A stretch of 64,000 nt of DNA from Argentina anserina. Taxonomy: Eukaryota > Streptophyta > Magnoliopsida > Rosales > Rosaceae. Below the pieces are notes generated by a model, which was not told the origin of the DNA, made no database searches, and saw only the letters and a list, made by a program, of their open reading frames with translations. This document shows positions 1-12,167 of this stretch, one piece after another (position 1 is the stretch's first letter; each line of letters begins with the position of its first letter). Made by a program: the position numbers and the translations under genes. The stretch spans positions 15,085,001-15,149,000 of the forward strand of contig NC_065874.1 of assembly GCF_933775445.1 (NCBI RefSeq), read 5' to 3'.

Positions 1-89
1 TATATTCATTTTGCTTTGACTCAGGGTTTTGAAAATTTGATTTTATTTCGTGTTGGATTATATGCTCATGTATGAATTTTTGTACAGAA

Positions 90-1746
90 CCCAATTGGTC
101 AGGCTTTTCTCAACTCAAGATGTATACGCTTGCAACCTCAAGATTGGCTCTTTGTTTCGAGCAGGTTAAATTGGAGATGCTCGCCAAGTGTTCGACCAAA
201 TGCCCCAAAGAGACGGGGTCACATGGAACGCTCTCATTACTGGGTACTGAAAAAATGGCCGCTTTTGAGAATCAAAGCGACTATTTGAAATGATGCCTTT
301 TAGGAATGTGGTGTTATGGAACTCAATGGTAGCCGGGTGCATCAAAAATGGGATGGTTGATGAGGCTTTCGACTATTTTAAAGCCATGCCCAAGAGCAAC
401 ATTGCTTCTTGGAATACTGTGATATCTGGGCTTTTGAAGTGTGATCAAGTGGAGGAAGCTAGTAGGCTTTTTGAGAAGATGCCTTGTAGGGATGTTGTTT
501 CTTATACTGCAATGATTGATGGATATGGGAAGAGAGGAGAGATAGAGAAGGCTAGGGGGTTGTTTGATGTCATGCCGCATAGGAATTAGGTTTCGTGGAC
601 TGTGATGATTAGTGGGAATCTAGAGAATGAGAGGTTTGATGAAGCATTGGAATTGTACAAACAGATGCCGGAAAAAAATGTGGTTGTAATGACTTCTATG
701 ATAATTGGGTACTGTAATGAGGGTAGTGTGGAAGAAGCTAGAGATTTATTCGACGACATTCAGTTCAAGGATGATGCCTGTTGGAATGCTATGATAACAT
801 GTATGCTAGTCCATCAGGAAAACCATCATTCAGTAGTGTGTGTTCATGAGTCATGACGTAGTGATGTCTACTACTCTACTTTAACAAAGTGAACAACTTA
901 TAGATCGAGAAACACCAGTATCTAGTTATTGTACTGTTGTTGAGATTTGGATCGAGTACTTGAAAATGTAGTTCAACTATATCTCCAGTGGTTTGATGTA
1001 TCAAGATATTTTCCATGATTTTGAAAGCATTTACCTAGCACCTTATATGCATACTTGGTTTGACTATAATCATACTCATTTGTCTTGCTCTTTTTATTTG
1101 CAGGCTATGCAAAAAAGTGGCAGGGGAGAGGAAGCATTGAAGCTACATTCACAAAAGCTAAAGATCGGTTTGCGTCAGAATAACTGGTCCCTTGTTTATG
1201 TTCTTATGGCCTGTTCTATTCTTGCGTCACTGAAGGATGGAAGACAAGATCATCTGCTCATTATAAAAAAACGGCCTCGAATTAAAAGTCTCCTTATGTA
1301 ATGCTTTGATTACCATGTACTACAGATGTGGTGTGATTTTTGATTCTGAGTTGGCTTTTACAGAAATTGGAGAAAGCTTGCAAGTTGATCTGAGAGATGC
1401 CATTTGCAGCAGACTTTGGGATATGGGGTGCTCTTCTTTCAGGGTCTAGTGTTCATTCAAACGTTGTAATAGGGGAACTGGCTGCTAAGAACATGTTAGA
1501 TTTGGATCCTCTAAATTCTGGGCCTTATGTCATATTGTCCAATATGTATGCAGCTGCCGGAAAGTGGAAAGATGTTGCTAGAGTGAGGAGTTTGATGAGA
1601 GAGCGTGGAGTCAAGAAGCAAAATGCATGTAGTTGGACAAAGATTGGGAATAAGTTGCACAATTTCGTTGGAGGGGATATTTCACATCCAGATGTCAATG
1701 AGATTCATTTGGTGCTCAAGAAGATCAGCCTGCATATGACTGTTGC
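90..1746 (+). pseudogene. PLS-class pentatricopeptide repeat (PPR) protein, pseudogene
   Basis: The + strand encodes successive PPR motifs with the usual pattern of a WN.(L/M)I start and an LFD.MP end, for example SWNTVISGLLKCDQVEEASR and AMIDGYGKRGEIEKARGLFD. An E-type C-terminal region follows from 1397 (GPYVILSNMYAAAGKWKDVA). Such proteins are organelle RNA-binding factors, often C-to-U editing or processing factors. This copy is dead. One reading frame carries stops at 167 (TAA), 248 (TGA), 266 (TGA) and 587 (TAG). About 300 bases of unrelated DNA ending in an intron-like TTTATTTGCAG interrupt the motifs at about 808-1104. The stretch between about 1300 and 1397 has lost several repeats. 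No DYW domain follows; coding similarity fades near 1746. Family assignment is secure; the orthologue is not known. Confidence 0.85.
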
Positions 1747-1999
1747 TTATAATTTTGCTAACATCAGTGATTTTATGAACTTTTCTTGTTGGCCAATAGA
1801 ACGACACAATCACAATTATTAAACGTATGAAGAGTACTGTTTGATATGTTGTGTGGACTAGTTGATGACTCGGAAAGGCTCAAACGAGCTTCAGACCAAG
1901 TCCAAGAGGCGTAACCAAAATTCAGTTTGGGATGTGTCCATGAATTTTCTTATAACAAAATGATGGTTAGAAGAAGCTTCATCGATAAGTAATATATAT

Positions 2000-2084
2000 A
2001 GACTTTGCATTGATAAAGGGGGCACGTTCACTGATGTTTATGCTCAGATTCCGGGTCAGCCTGATGGTTGTGTTTTGAAACTTA
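2000..2084 (+). pseudogene. 5-oxoprolinase N-terminal scrap
   Basis: One frame reads RLCIDKGGTFTDVYAQIPGQ and then a few matching residues. This is the characteristic start of plant 5-oxoprolinase (OXP1, glutathione-cycle ATP-dependent hydrolase), in which a D/KGGTFTDV nucleotide-binding motif sits near residue 10. Only about 28 codons are present. An in-frame stop region precedes it and AT-rich DNA follows, so it is a gene fragment. Recognition is from family memory; a protein search with the 28 residues would settle it. Confidence 0.6.
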
Positions 2085-3428
2085 ATATTTCATTGATTTT
2101 CTTTTTGTTAAAATGTTTGTGGTTTTTATTTTAATATTTAGTGAGCATATGAATTGGCGGCTCAATTTGCAAGTTGCAATCAAAGACAATGAATATTTTA
2201 TATTTTATGTGTTGGGAAAGAAATGACATTTGCGGCCTCTGGTGTTACAAATGTATATAGTAGTTTGAGACCAATGATTCATGTCCAGATTCATATTCAC
2301 ATTTATTTATTGAAAATATATACTAATCTTGAATCAATATCATTTATATATTTGAAAGTTAAAAGAGAATATCATATATGTATTCCTATGTTCTTCATTC
2401 TGGATAGGAGTATAATTAATGCAAGTTTGGAAAATTCTGAATATCTCTCTCTCTCATATATATGAGTCCCAAAACTCTTGTGACAAGATCAAAGTACACA
2501 AACCGATTATTATGTAGTTACATAATCAAAATCAATTTGTAATGTTAAGAATATATTGAATTAACAAATTTTAAAACTATTCAATATTAATCATATGAAA
2601 CACTACTTTATAATAAATTCATTTATCTTACAAGTCTAAATTGGTTATTTGACAAATTAAAAGCATAAGCCCATTTGAATTTACCAAACGCTCTGATATG
2701 GCTTCTGCTACTAACAGTCACTTATATAAGTCAGTTTGCCAAACAGTTAGCTACTTCACTTATCAGCCACTTATTCCTAGAAATCAGCATAAACTAACTT
2801 TTTTTTATAAGCCCAGCTATACTAAACATAGCCTAGCCTCCGTTTATATTTGGGTCTGCCATTCACAACTAGAAATATGTCATAGTCATAACATATCACG
2901 TTATTTTAACCGGTTATATCTACTCGATGTCAAAGTATACATCAGATAACATCAATATTCGATAATCAAATCAATGACATTGTTGATTTTTGAAGTACCT
3001 CGGGTGCTCTAATGCATGCAATACACTCAAAATCCTGTACCCTGCCATTGCACGCGAGTGTGTTCAAACTTCAGAGACATATCAACTATATGATTTCGGT
3101 TCAAACTTCAGAGACATATCAACCATATGATTTCGGATTGCATAGCATGTATCGAAGTATCATAGACAAACTTATTAATTTTGACTAACGTCCAAACGTT
3201 AATTCCAAACTTTCAGACAACGCAGGAAAAAAAAAAGGTTAAAAAATATTAGATTATACATAAAAGTGATAAAACAAATAATCGAAACGACAATGGTCAA
3301 AATACTCTAGACCCCACCGGCTCACCGTAAGAAAAAATAGCTTTCCCAATCGCTGTCAGTGGCGCGTCGTCGGCACTTCCTCTAGCGGGTAAATGAGGTG
3401 TCCCACCTGAACCATCGCCACGCGCATG
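2085..3428. other. AT-rich intergenic DNA
   Basis: No coding similarity is visible. The stretch holds AT-rich sequence, a CT microsatellite near 2443-2456, and a 37-bp tandem duplication at 3063-3136. It ends in the promoter region of the CNOT9 gene. Confidence 0.5.
3063..3136. repeat. 37-bp direct tandem duplication
   Basis: Two adjacent copies (3063-3099 and 3100-3136) begin TTCAAACTTCAGAGACATAT and differ at one base (T/C). Confidence 0.85.
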
Positions 3429-3436
3429 TTTAAATA
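3429..3436 (+). promoter_or_regulatory. TATA-like box upstream of CNOT9
   Basis: TTTAAATA lies 163 bp upstream of the CNOT9 ATG. A pyrimidine-rich stretch (CTCTTTCTCCCTCTTCTC) follows about 30 bp downstream, where a plant transcription start would be expected. Inferred from position and composition only. Confidence 0.45.
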
Positions 3437-3598
3437 CGTGGCTCCACACGCGGTCCTACGCATCGTCTCTTTCTCCCTCTTCTCAGAAAACCAAAGAGCA
3501 GAGGAAGCAAAACTGGGTGAAAGCTTAAAACCCAGAACATTTTCTCCCTCCGAATTTTCAAAAATGGCGAGACTTCTTCTGCGCTAGTCACTTTCTGC

Positions 3599-6500
3599 AT
3601 GTACGCGCCGTTTGGGGGTCCGATTGGTTCTAAACCTAGTGCAGCCGCCGGAGCCCAACCCGACCCGGAAATGGCATCAGCTGAGCACTTGGTTCTCGAG
3701 CTCAGCAACCCTGAGCTTCGAGAAAATGCTCTCGTTGAACTCTCCAAGGTATAGTTCCTTTGTCTACATTCAAGTTAGGGTTTTCACTTGCTTAGGGTTT
3801 TAATGTTTACATTGTTACTGCCCCAATATTTCTAAATCAAGATTGATACTTGTACTTTGTTGGTATTTGTTTTTATAAGGTATGTGTTTAGTTTACTAGT
3901 AACTAGTTTATGTGATCCTTTTTGAGAAACAACTCTCAAGGTTAGTGTGAAAGTGGAAAGCTGGAAAAGCTGTATTGTGTTTCAGGGTATTTGACATATG
4001 TCAGTGTAAATATAGCTACTTTTGGTCAGTATTCAATGTATTGGAGGTTAAGGAAATGGTTAATAGATAGAGCAAATGACATGTCGCAGCTATGTAGAAG
4101 TTTGAGGTGTCCCTCTTTGAACTGATACAAAGGGAGAGAGGTTATGAAAGGGGTATTAAACTGCAATTGCGGAGGGATCTATTTTTTTTTTTGGTCAGTT
4201 GAAGGGGGGACAGAGGGTTTATACAACTTTTTAATTTCACCAAAATTTACTGATGCACAAAACCGATGTCTCATCAATTGACTAACAAATTTTATGGATA
4301 GATAAAGGGTGTATTTTGTGACATTGTGAATTCTTCTCAAAGAAAATTAGAGCCTGAGGGATGCTAACCCCTCACTCTTTTTCGCACTGCCTCAGTAACA
4401 CCTTTTATGATAGTTCTTGCCTTGTCTGATAAGGAATTTCCTGAAATGAAAGTGAAATACTTCTCTGACAATATTTAGAGCCATACCTTGTGAGCAGACA
4501 GATTTTATTGTTCTCACCTATGGTGGAACAGTCAGATGATGCCTTGGAGCATTTGATCCCAGATATTTGACTCAGTTTCTTAACTTGTTTTAAGGGGAAA
4601 TTAAAATCTTCACTATATATAAAAAGAAGAGTTCTTCCCAGTACTTTATAGCTAAAGCTGTAATCTTTCACTACCTTTTTTGTATAAAATTTTAAGTTTT
4701 TCCTTCTTTCATTTTGAGAATGTATTGTATATGGCTATCGTTAATGCTCCCTCTGCTTCATTTTCTCACGTGCATTTTTCTAGTGTTCTTTTTGTTCAGT
4801 ATTTTGTTTTTTTGGGAATGTTGTCTCAAAGTGGTCTTTATAATTGTACAACCGATATATCACACAGGTGTTATAGCTTGATTAAATTTGAAAGTCTAAT
4901 TGTAAAATTCTGTTTGTGCTGTAAGAAGGACTTGTTTCTGTCATTGGTTTCAATTTAATTGTCATTTGGTAATTCACTGCTAATTTTTTTTTATGTAGCA
5001 AGAAAACATGCGTCTTTCATAAATTTGATCATCATATGGATCCTCTGTACATGTATTCCTAGTTAACCTTCTGTTGCCACTTTATTTCAATTTTCAGAAG
5101 AGAGAACTGTTTCAAGATTTGGCTCCATTGTTGTGGAATTCTTTCGGTACTGTTGCTGCTCTGTTGCAGGTATGTTGGTAGTACTGGCTATGTATGTTGC
5201 ATTTTACTTGTTTTACAGATTTGTTTATCCACTTGGTTGACCGTTTGGCATGTGCTTTAACCATGTTTTCAATTAGTTTCTTGTGTGTGAAACATGGGCA
5301 TTTGCATCTTCATGTAGACTACTGTTGCTTGAAAATCAGTATCAGTGACTCTTGTTTGTTTTGATCCCTGATGATTTGTTCTCACACTGGATTTCTCTGT
5401 ATGTGCAGGAAATAGTTTCAATATACCCTGTTTTGTCCCCACCCAATCTAACTCCTGCCCAATCAAATCGAGTTTGCAATGCTCTTGCTCTTCTCCAGGT
5501 CCAGTGATGTCACCTCTTCAATTAATACCTCATTATTTATGCACTTGTATCATGAAGTAGAACTTATCTTCCATTCAATGGAATTTATCCTATATTTTAT
5601 ACATCCGTTTCCTAATTTATGCTTCATATTTTTTTCTTCTTCCTATAGTGCGTTGCGTCTCACCCAGACACGAGGACGTATTTCCTTAATGGTAAACAAC
5701 CTTCAGTTTTTTGTACATTCAAATGGTTCAAATTTCTTCCTGGTGTGCTTGTATATAGATACACTTGTACAAGCAGTTCATTGAAGCTAATTCTTTATCG
5801 GTTTATTAGAATTCCTAGATAGGGTTCTTTTCTCTGAGATTTTGCCTTCCTTTTGCAGCTCATATACCATTATATTTGTACCCTTTTCTTAATACAACAA
5901 GCAAGTCAAGACCGTTTGAGTACTTGAGGCTTACCAGCTTAGGTGTCATTGGCGCCTTGGTGAAGGTAGTGCTACTCTTGATGACTGAATGGAACATATA
6001 TCTGAGTTTTTCTTTGATAAAAGTGACATATGATGCATGTCATGTCGTTAGTTGAGAAGCTGATGTAGAAGTATAATTTATAGGCCGAATGACATAGACT
6101 TTGAGACTTGTAATCAACTTAAGTCCAAACAGAAAAGCCTTAGACCAAATCCTCTTCTGGTGTTTCTGCTTGGATAATTAGACTGGCGAATGAATACAAT
6201 ATGGAAAATTTTCTTTGCTATATGCATCACCAAGTAAAGATAGTGTACCAACCCATTTCAAAAGCCACCTAATACGAGATGCTTTCTAGTTCTTGCGACA
6301 GTTTTGAGCGAGTATCTAACACCCAAGGACGGACAAATTTGATGCCCCAGTGGCTCTGTATTTTGCTTGTATTGCATGCTTTTCCAGTATTTTTTCTTCT
6401 TAATTTGTTTCTTCATCACATGTGGCCTGCTCCATACACCATTGTCATCCCGCTCTTTCTCTCACTCTTTGTTACACATGCACATCCAATATATAGAGAG

Positions 6501-7956
6501 GAGAATACTGATATCTTTACTGAGCACACTTTGTAGCAGAAATTTTATGTTAAACTTTAGATTCTATCTAGAAAGTTAATGATTTTGGTTTCTTCCTCTT
6601 TTTGGCCAGGTTGATGACACAGAAGTGATTAGCTTCCTTCTCTCCACGGAAATAATTCCCCTGTGCCTGCGCACCATGGAAATGGGAAGTGAGCTGTCAA
6701 AAACAGTTGAGTGCGCTCTTTTATCCTATAACATTTTCATTCCTTTTGCTGTTTATTTTATATCTTAATGCATACAGGGATGTTGCATTTGCTCTATTTT
6801 TGTTATTACATATATAATTACTGACAAAAAAGATTTTCTTCTGGCAGGTCGCCACATTTATTGTTCAAAAGATTTTGTTGGATGATGTGGGCTTGGATTA
6901 TATTTGTACTACAGCAGAACGGTTTTTCGCAGTAGGTCGAGTGTTGGGGAATATGGTTGCATCACTTGCTGAACAACATTCATCACGTTTATTGAAACAT
7001 ATTATTCGTTGCTACCTTCGACTATCTGAAAATCCAAGGTTGCTTTGATTGAAGAGTTTATATTTTTCTCTCCTGGAAACTCTCTTGTTGATGATCTTAA
7101 TAGGGTTTTTTTTTTATGTTTGGTTGTCTTGCAGGGCTTGTGATGCTCTAAGAAGTTGTCTTCCTGACATGTTAAGAGATACTACCTTCAGTGTTTCCCT
7201 CCAGGTAAATGCTTCTTCAGTATCTATTTTGCTAATATCATGTTTGATCTTGGAGATGTGAGTAAACTTAGCCTGCTTCATACTCAGATGAGCCTTGATG
7301 GTTTGCACATTTTCTCTGGTGCTATGGTGTTTGTATTTCCCATAATAAGCAACTGGAATGTGATCAATCTTGGAAATCCTTGGAAATCCTTGTTTTTGTG
7401 CAAATGCGAGACTATTTGATTTTCAGTTATATATTTTTCTACTAGGTTATTGTGAAACGGCTACATGCCAAGGACCTTTGTCTTACTTATATGTGGAATC
7501 CGGGTGCAGTTGTTGGTGTCAACAAAAATGAGGGTCTATTATGCATCTGTTTTCCATGGACCAAATGTATAATTTGAAATGTAGGACAATGCCCCTTTTG
7601 ATTTTTCATTTTTTATTTTTTAATTGGTGACAGTCATGCATAGCTTAGAGACTGTAGTCTTCTACTGAAAAATATATATGGTCTTCTGAGATCCAGTTGG
7701 ATTTCTCTGGTCTTTTTTGTTTCTGTTTTGAAACTGTACTGGCTCCAGTTACATGCAACTCTTTGCTGTCTAAATCTACTAATTTACGTGGGTTGATTTT
7801 TTAACGGGATGGTTCTTCTAATGATTTCAGGAAGACCAAACGACAAGGAGATGGCTTCAGCAGTTGCTTCACAATGTTGGAGTTAGTCGGGTTCTTGGGC
7901 TTCAGGCTGGAGCAGGGTTTGATCATATGATGGTGACTCAACAGCATAATTATTAA
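3599..7956 (+). CDS. CNOT9: CCR4-NOT complex subunit 9 (CNOT9 / RCD1-like)
   Basis: Nine coding exons can be joined: 3599-3748, 5098-5169, 5409-5498, 5649-5691, 5859-5965, 6610-6705, 6848-7038, 7135-7204 and 7831-7956. All introns are GT-AG and phases agree, giving 314 residues, the usual family length. The protein begins [11 protein letters not shown] and then [19 protein letters not shown]. It contains the armadillo-like RCD1 core, with hallmark stretches [62 protein letters not shown] and [18 protein letters not shown]9 is a non-catalytic scaffold of the CCR4-NOT deadenylase that binds tryptophan-containing peptides of mRNA repressors. The ATG at 3599 is the first in frame; an alternative at 3671 would drop 24 residues. 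No lesion is visible. It is the best-supported intact gene here. Confidence 0.95.
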
Positions 7957-9392
7957 TTATTCGGAGTGCCATCTGATACTTATGCATCAGAAAGGCTACG
8001 TAGGTCTAGTTTATCAAGCTAAATGCTAATAGGCAAATTCTGTCGCTCTAATTAACTAATTACAAAATGTTACTTTTGTAACCTGGGCTTGTAAGCTTTG
8101 CTCTGCCGATCAGAATGATGAGTTCACAAAGCACATTTCTGGAAGTTGGTTTGCTCCTAACCTGGGCTTTGTAAGCTTTGCTATGCTGATATGTCTACTT
8201 TTTGCATTGTTCAGTTTTCTCGGTCTAGATTGTGCTATTATAAATGTGCAAGTACTCTTATGCCGTTCTGCAGTAAGATAAAAGATGGGCGGTGCAGTTG
8301 TAAAAGATGAAGACATTTATAGAGAAGATAGAAGCCACGGAGGAACCAGTGTTTTGGTTTCTCATGATCCAATCTATCCCTTTTGAATTATATTATCCGC
8401 TGACGATTTTTAAGCCGAGTAATAGCCCAAATCTGCAGAGGCCAGCAGAGTAACCACCACAGCTACAAATAGCACGGAGAGAGACAGAGGATCTGAACCC
8501 AAAAAAGAAAAGAAAAGAAAAGAAAAGAACTACTAGCTACTCCCGTGTTTTTCTTTTCCGAGAGATTAATGTGTTCCGGCCAACATTATAAGTTCTGTAG
8601 AAGAGTCTTACAGAATTCTCAGCGCGATGCAACTGCAGTCGTATGTGACTGTTGAATTCGAACCAGAAAGCCGCAGCTGATATTGGGCGTCCAGAATTAC
8701 AGTCATTTAACAAAGGTTAGTTATCTTTACTTTACAAGATATATCATGGCTTATGAATTGTGTTTTTGCTTGAGCTAGTTCATTCACTTCCTTGTGTATA
8801 ATTCTGGACTTCAAAAGTTTTAAGGGAAGCATAAGTAGCTTCCCTGTAGATTGGAATAAATTGTTATTGACATTGCTGTAGTGTAGACATTGCAGAACAT
8901 CAGGTGGATCTTGTACGCGGATTTACCGTCGAGTCGAAACCTCAATCTAAGGGTTCATACTTCATACGCATATGAGGTCAGTTCCTTCTGTTGGCTCTGC
9001 AAATTTTCATGTTTTAACAAATTACAAGATCACTGCTAGATTTGCAATCAAGGGCAGTCGAAATGGATTACTTTGTCTCCCAAAGTCTAATATATGCCAA
9101 AATAAGTGCACCATCAACATTCACTTGATGCTTAGAAAATACTCTACCACTCCTCATTCATCAAAAACTGAATGCAAAGAAAAAGACAAAAAAATCATAT
9201 ACAGTACATGTTAGCATTATACTAGTACCTTGTTTATTTTATTGCTTGCTACATTTGTATAACTATCATATAGATACATCTATTTTATTGCTTGCTTCAT
9301 TCATACAAGTATACAACATAGATAGAGAACAACAAAACACTAAGACACACTACATGTTGTATATTACAATATCATATGGTAACCATTCCCAA
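7957..9392. other. Intergenic region, no recognised gene
   Basis: Contains the CNOT9 3' region, an (AAAAG)n microsatellite near 8501-8529 and mixed-composition sequence at 8400-8960. I see no convincing coding region. The right end (from about 9240) is the 3' flank of the receptor-like gene. Confidence 0.45.
8501..8529. repeat. (AAAAG)n microsatellite
   Basis: Five to six AAAAG units in a row. Confidence 0.85.
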
Positions 9393-9430
9393 TCAATATC
9401 TTCTTTGCAAATGAGCTACTTTCAATGCAA
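9240..9430. repeat. 3' flank of RLP, copy A of a segmental duplication
   Basis: Sequence around CATTCATACAAGTATACAAC and AACCATTCCCAATCAATATC recurs at 11752-11935 in the same orientation, next to the second RLP 3' end. Confidence 0.8.
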
Positions 9431-11786
9431 TGACTAGTGCCACCTTTTCTTTAGTTTTGTCAAAGAATTGAAAATACTTGTACCTCCATGATTTGTTGAG
9501 AATCAACGTGCCGCAAACGCCCCAAAAGCCTATGATAAACCCAAGCACAGCGCTGGTATACAAACCAAACTTTTCATTATCTTCATGCTCTCTGCTGTCT
9601 TCTTCATGAACCGTGTCAACTTGAGGGCACTTATTCGGAGGGAACCCACATAGCAAGGCATTGCCTCCATAAATAGATGGATCATCGAGTGTTTGTAGTT
9701 GGTTGCCTGATGGAATTCTCCCGCTCAAGTTGTTGCTTGACAAATTCAAGTGAGACAGGAAGTTCAAAGAAGATATGCTCTGCGGAATAGCACCAGAAAG
9801 ATGGTTGTTTGAGAGATCAAGAGATTCCAACTGGGTTAAGTTTCCCATTTCTGATGGAATCTTTCCTGATAGTTGATTCCTTGAGAGGTTCATGGTACTC
9901 AATGCAGTGAGACTGCATATTTCTGTAGGTATCCCGCCTTCTAAGTTATTTGATGAAAGATCAATGCTTGTCACATACGCTAGAATCCACTGATTATTAG
10001 CAATGCTATATTCGAGTTCTCTTCCTTTTGAGATAATTGTTGTCTCCTCATAGTAATAAGGATTCGCAACCCAACTTGTGGGACCAGTGACTATAGAAGT
10101 CAGATTGTTCAAACAAGTGGGAATAGTCCCTGAAAAGTTGTTGTGTCCAATATCAAGGATCCGAAGCTTCTGAAGATTGCACAATTGTCTGGGGATGTGT
10201 CCGCTTAAATAGTTGGATGGCAATTTCAGAATTCGCAAATTCAGTAGCTTTGATCCTATCCATATAGGCAGGTTTCCGGTGAGTTTGTTTCCCCCAAGAT
10301 CAATGTCTGTCAGATAAGAGCAATTTTGCAATGATAAAGGAATTTCACCGACAAAATTGTTGTTGTTCATCTTCAATATACCAAGAGAGCCTGGGATGCT
10401 CGGTATATAACCAGACAGACTGTTGTATGAGACATCTACAACCAAGCAATTGTTCCATGAATTCCACCCTGGAGGAAATTCTCCAACTAACTGATTATGT
10501 CTTAGGGAAAGGACACTCATATGTTGCATATCACGTATAGTAGGTGGAATAGTACCTTGCACATGATTATCAGAAAGAATCAAGTATGTTAATTCTGGTG
10601 CATTACCAGGCAAGAGCTCTAGTGTCCCCTCGAAATGGTTGTGACTAAAATCTAATTCAGTCAGCCGTGGAAACCTGAATTGGAACGGAAGCTTTCCCCG
10701 GATTTGGTTGTAAGACAAATCTAAATGCTGGACATGGGGAGATATCTGCATTAACCAAACCTCCGGTATTGGGCTCCGGATTCCGGTATTTGAAGGGTGA
10801 CATCGACCAGTTGAGTTTGAGATTGAAGCCATAAGGGAAAGGAAGGGCCAACTCGACAATGTTTGATGTAAACTGTGTGGAGCTTGAAAGGAGGAACCCA
10901 GTCGTAAGACATGTTGAAAATGAGAGACAGAGGTTGTTCTGTGCCTATTTTGAATGACTAAACTTGTGAGGTTTATGAAATGTGCTTCAGATAAAACTCC
11001 TTGCAATCTGTTAGAGTGTTCTTCGGACATTGGCTCGGCATACAAATGAAGGTCAATTAGCTGAGATAGTTGCCCCATACTCTTCGGAATGGAACCGTTC
11101 AAATGGTTTTCAGAGAGATCTAGGGTTTTCAAGGATGACAAGTTTCCAATGGAGTCCGGAATTGAGCCACTAAGAGAATTCCAGCTGAGGTCAAGATGTT
11201 GCAGGCCTTTTAATCTTCCTACGGAAACGGGTAATTCACTTACGAGCTGACACGAGGAAAAATCTAGCGACTTCATTCTACAATATGAGCAATTTGAGAA
11301 ATCACTCCAAATTTCTGGACTCGTGGCGGCATCAAAGTCGTTGCTTCTAAGACTCAACGATTTTAACTTGCACAAATTGCGGACAAATTTTGTAAGCCGA
11401 CCTCTGAGATTACATTGAGATAAATCAAGGTGTTCCAGAGACATGAGGTTTGTGATATTCAAAAGCCAGTTGGGAGATTCAAGTCTTTCAACATGACCGT
11501 TAAAATTGTATGACATGTCCAGAACCATAAGTGATGTGAAATTAATAAATTGCAGGGAGTGTGGAATACGGTTTTGAATATGGCAACCAGACAAATGCAA
11601 CTCTAAAAGTGAAGGAAGCATGTTGACATCATGTAGCCACCTTATTCCTGTCCTGTTAAGGTCCACACCTCCAAGATTGAGGTACTTTAGGGAAGAGAGA
11701 TGAGAGACCATCATATATGTTAGCAGCATACAAGTACATTTTTTATTTATTGCTTGCAAGTACTCGTATAACAATATAACTAGCAT
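9393..11786 (-). CDS. Leucine-rich-repeat receptor-like protein (EIX/Cf type), 5'-truncated
   Basis: A 797-residue open frame with many plant extracellular LRRs (for example LKTLDLSENHLNGSIP and LESLDLSNNHLSGAIPQS). It has the island region before the last repeats (YYYEETTIISKGRELEY), the NALLCGFPPNKCP cap, an acidic stretch and one membrane helix (LGFIIGFWGVCGTLIL) near residues 745-765. It ends in a short basic tail without a kinase. Such proteins sense microbial or fungal ligands at the plasma membrane and signal through SOBIR1-type partners. Two oddities: the N-terminus (signal peptide, LRR cap and first repeats) is absent, the frame entering at HLSSLKYLNLGGVDL; and residues encoded at about 10790-10905 are out of register. 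In that segment another minus frame gives the expected VPPFKLHTVYIKHCRVGPSF, so two opposite frameshifts compensate each other. The gene is probably non-functional. Confidence 0.8.
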   Translation of the reverse strand: MLVILLYEYLQAINKKCTCMLLTYMMVSHLSSLKYLNLGGVDLNRTGIRWLHDVNMLPSLLELHLSGCHIQNRIPHSLQFINFTSLMVLDMSYNFNGHVERLESPNWLLNITNLMSLEHLDLSQCNLRGRLTKFVRNLCKLKSLSLRSNDFDAATSPEIWSDFSNCSYCRMKSLDFSSCQLVSELPVSVGRLKGLQHLDLSWNSLSGSIPDSIGNLSSLKTLDLSENHLNGSIPKSMGQLSQLIDLHLYAEPMSEEHSNRLQGVLSEAHFINLTSLVIQNRHRTTSVSHFQHVLRLGSSFQAPHSLHQTLSSWPFLSLMASISNSTGRCHPSNTGIRSPIPEVWLMQISPHVQHLDLSYNQIRGKLPFQFRFPRLTELDFSHNHFEGTLELLPGNAPELTYLILSDNHVQGTIPPTIRDMQHMSVLSLRHNQLVGEFPPGWNSWNNCLVVDVSYNSLSGYIPSIPGSLGILKMNNNNFVGEIPLSLQNCSYLTDIDLGGNKLTGNLPIWIGSKLLNLRILKLPSNYLSGHIPRQLCNLQKLRILDIGHNNFSGTIPTCLNNLTSIVTGPTSWVANPYYYEETTIISKGRELEYSIANNQWILAYVTSIDLSSNNLEGGIPTEICSLTALSTMNLSRNQLSGKIPSEMGNLTQLESLDLSNNHLSGAIPQSISSLNFLSHLNLSSNNLSGRIPSGNQLQTLDDPSIYGGNALLCGFPPNKCPQVDTVHEEDSREHEDNEKFGLYTSAVLGFIIGFWGVCGTLILNKSWRYKYFQFFDKTKEKVALVIALKVAHLQRRY

Positions 11787-11935
11787 AGATACATCTATTA
11801 TTCATTCATACAAGTATACAACATAGATAGCGAACAACAAACACACACAACATGTATTTTACAATATCATATGATAACCATTCCCAATCAATATCTTCTT
11901 TGCAAATGAGCTACTTTCAATGCAATGCAATGCAA
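11752..11935. repeat. 3' flank of RLP, copy B of a segmental duplication
   Basis: Matches 9240-9430. It abuts the truncated 5' end of the RLP ORF, placing the duplication junction near 11700-11760. Confidence 0.8.
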
Positions 11936-12167
11936 TGAATAGTGCTATCTTATCTTCAGTTTTGTCAAAGAATTGAAATACATGTACCTCCATGACCTGT
12001 TTAGAATCAATGTGCTGAAAACGCCCCAAAAGCCGATGATAAACCCGACCACAGCGCTGGTATATATACAAACCAAACTTTTCGTAATCATCTTCATGAT
12101 CTATGTTGTCTTCATCATGAACTGTGTCATCTTGATGGCACTTATTCAGAGGAAACCCACATAGCAA
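11859..12167 (-). pseudogene. C-terminal remnant of a second RLP
   Basis: The minus frame starts LCGFPLNKCHQDDTVHDEDN and EKFGLYIYQR, matching the end of the RLP at 9393-11786. It shifts frame inside the transmembrane segment: the expected TSAVLGFIIGFWGV becomes unrelated residues. Nothing upstream (12168-12639) resembles LRRs, so only about 100 codons of this paralogue survive. Together with the shared 3' flank this indicates an unequal exchange that removed one gene body and the 5' end of the next. Confidence 0.75.
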
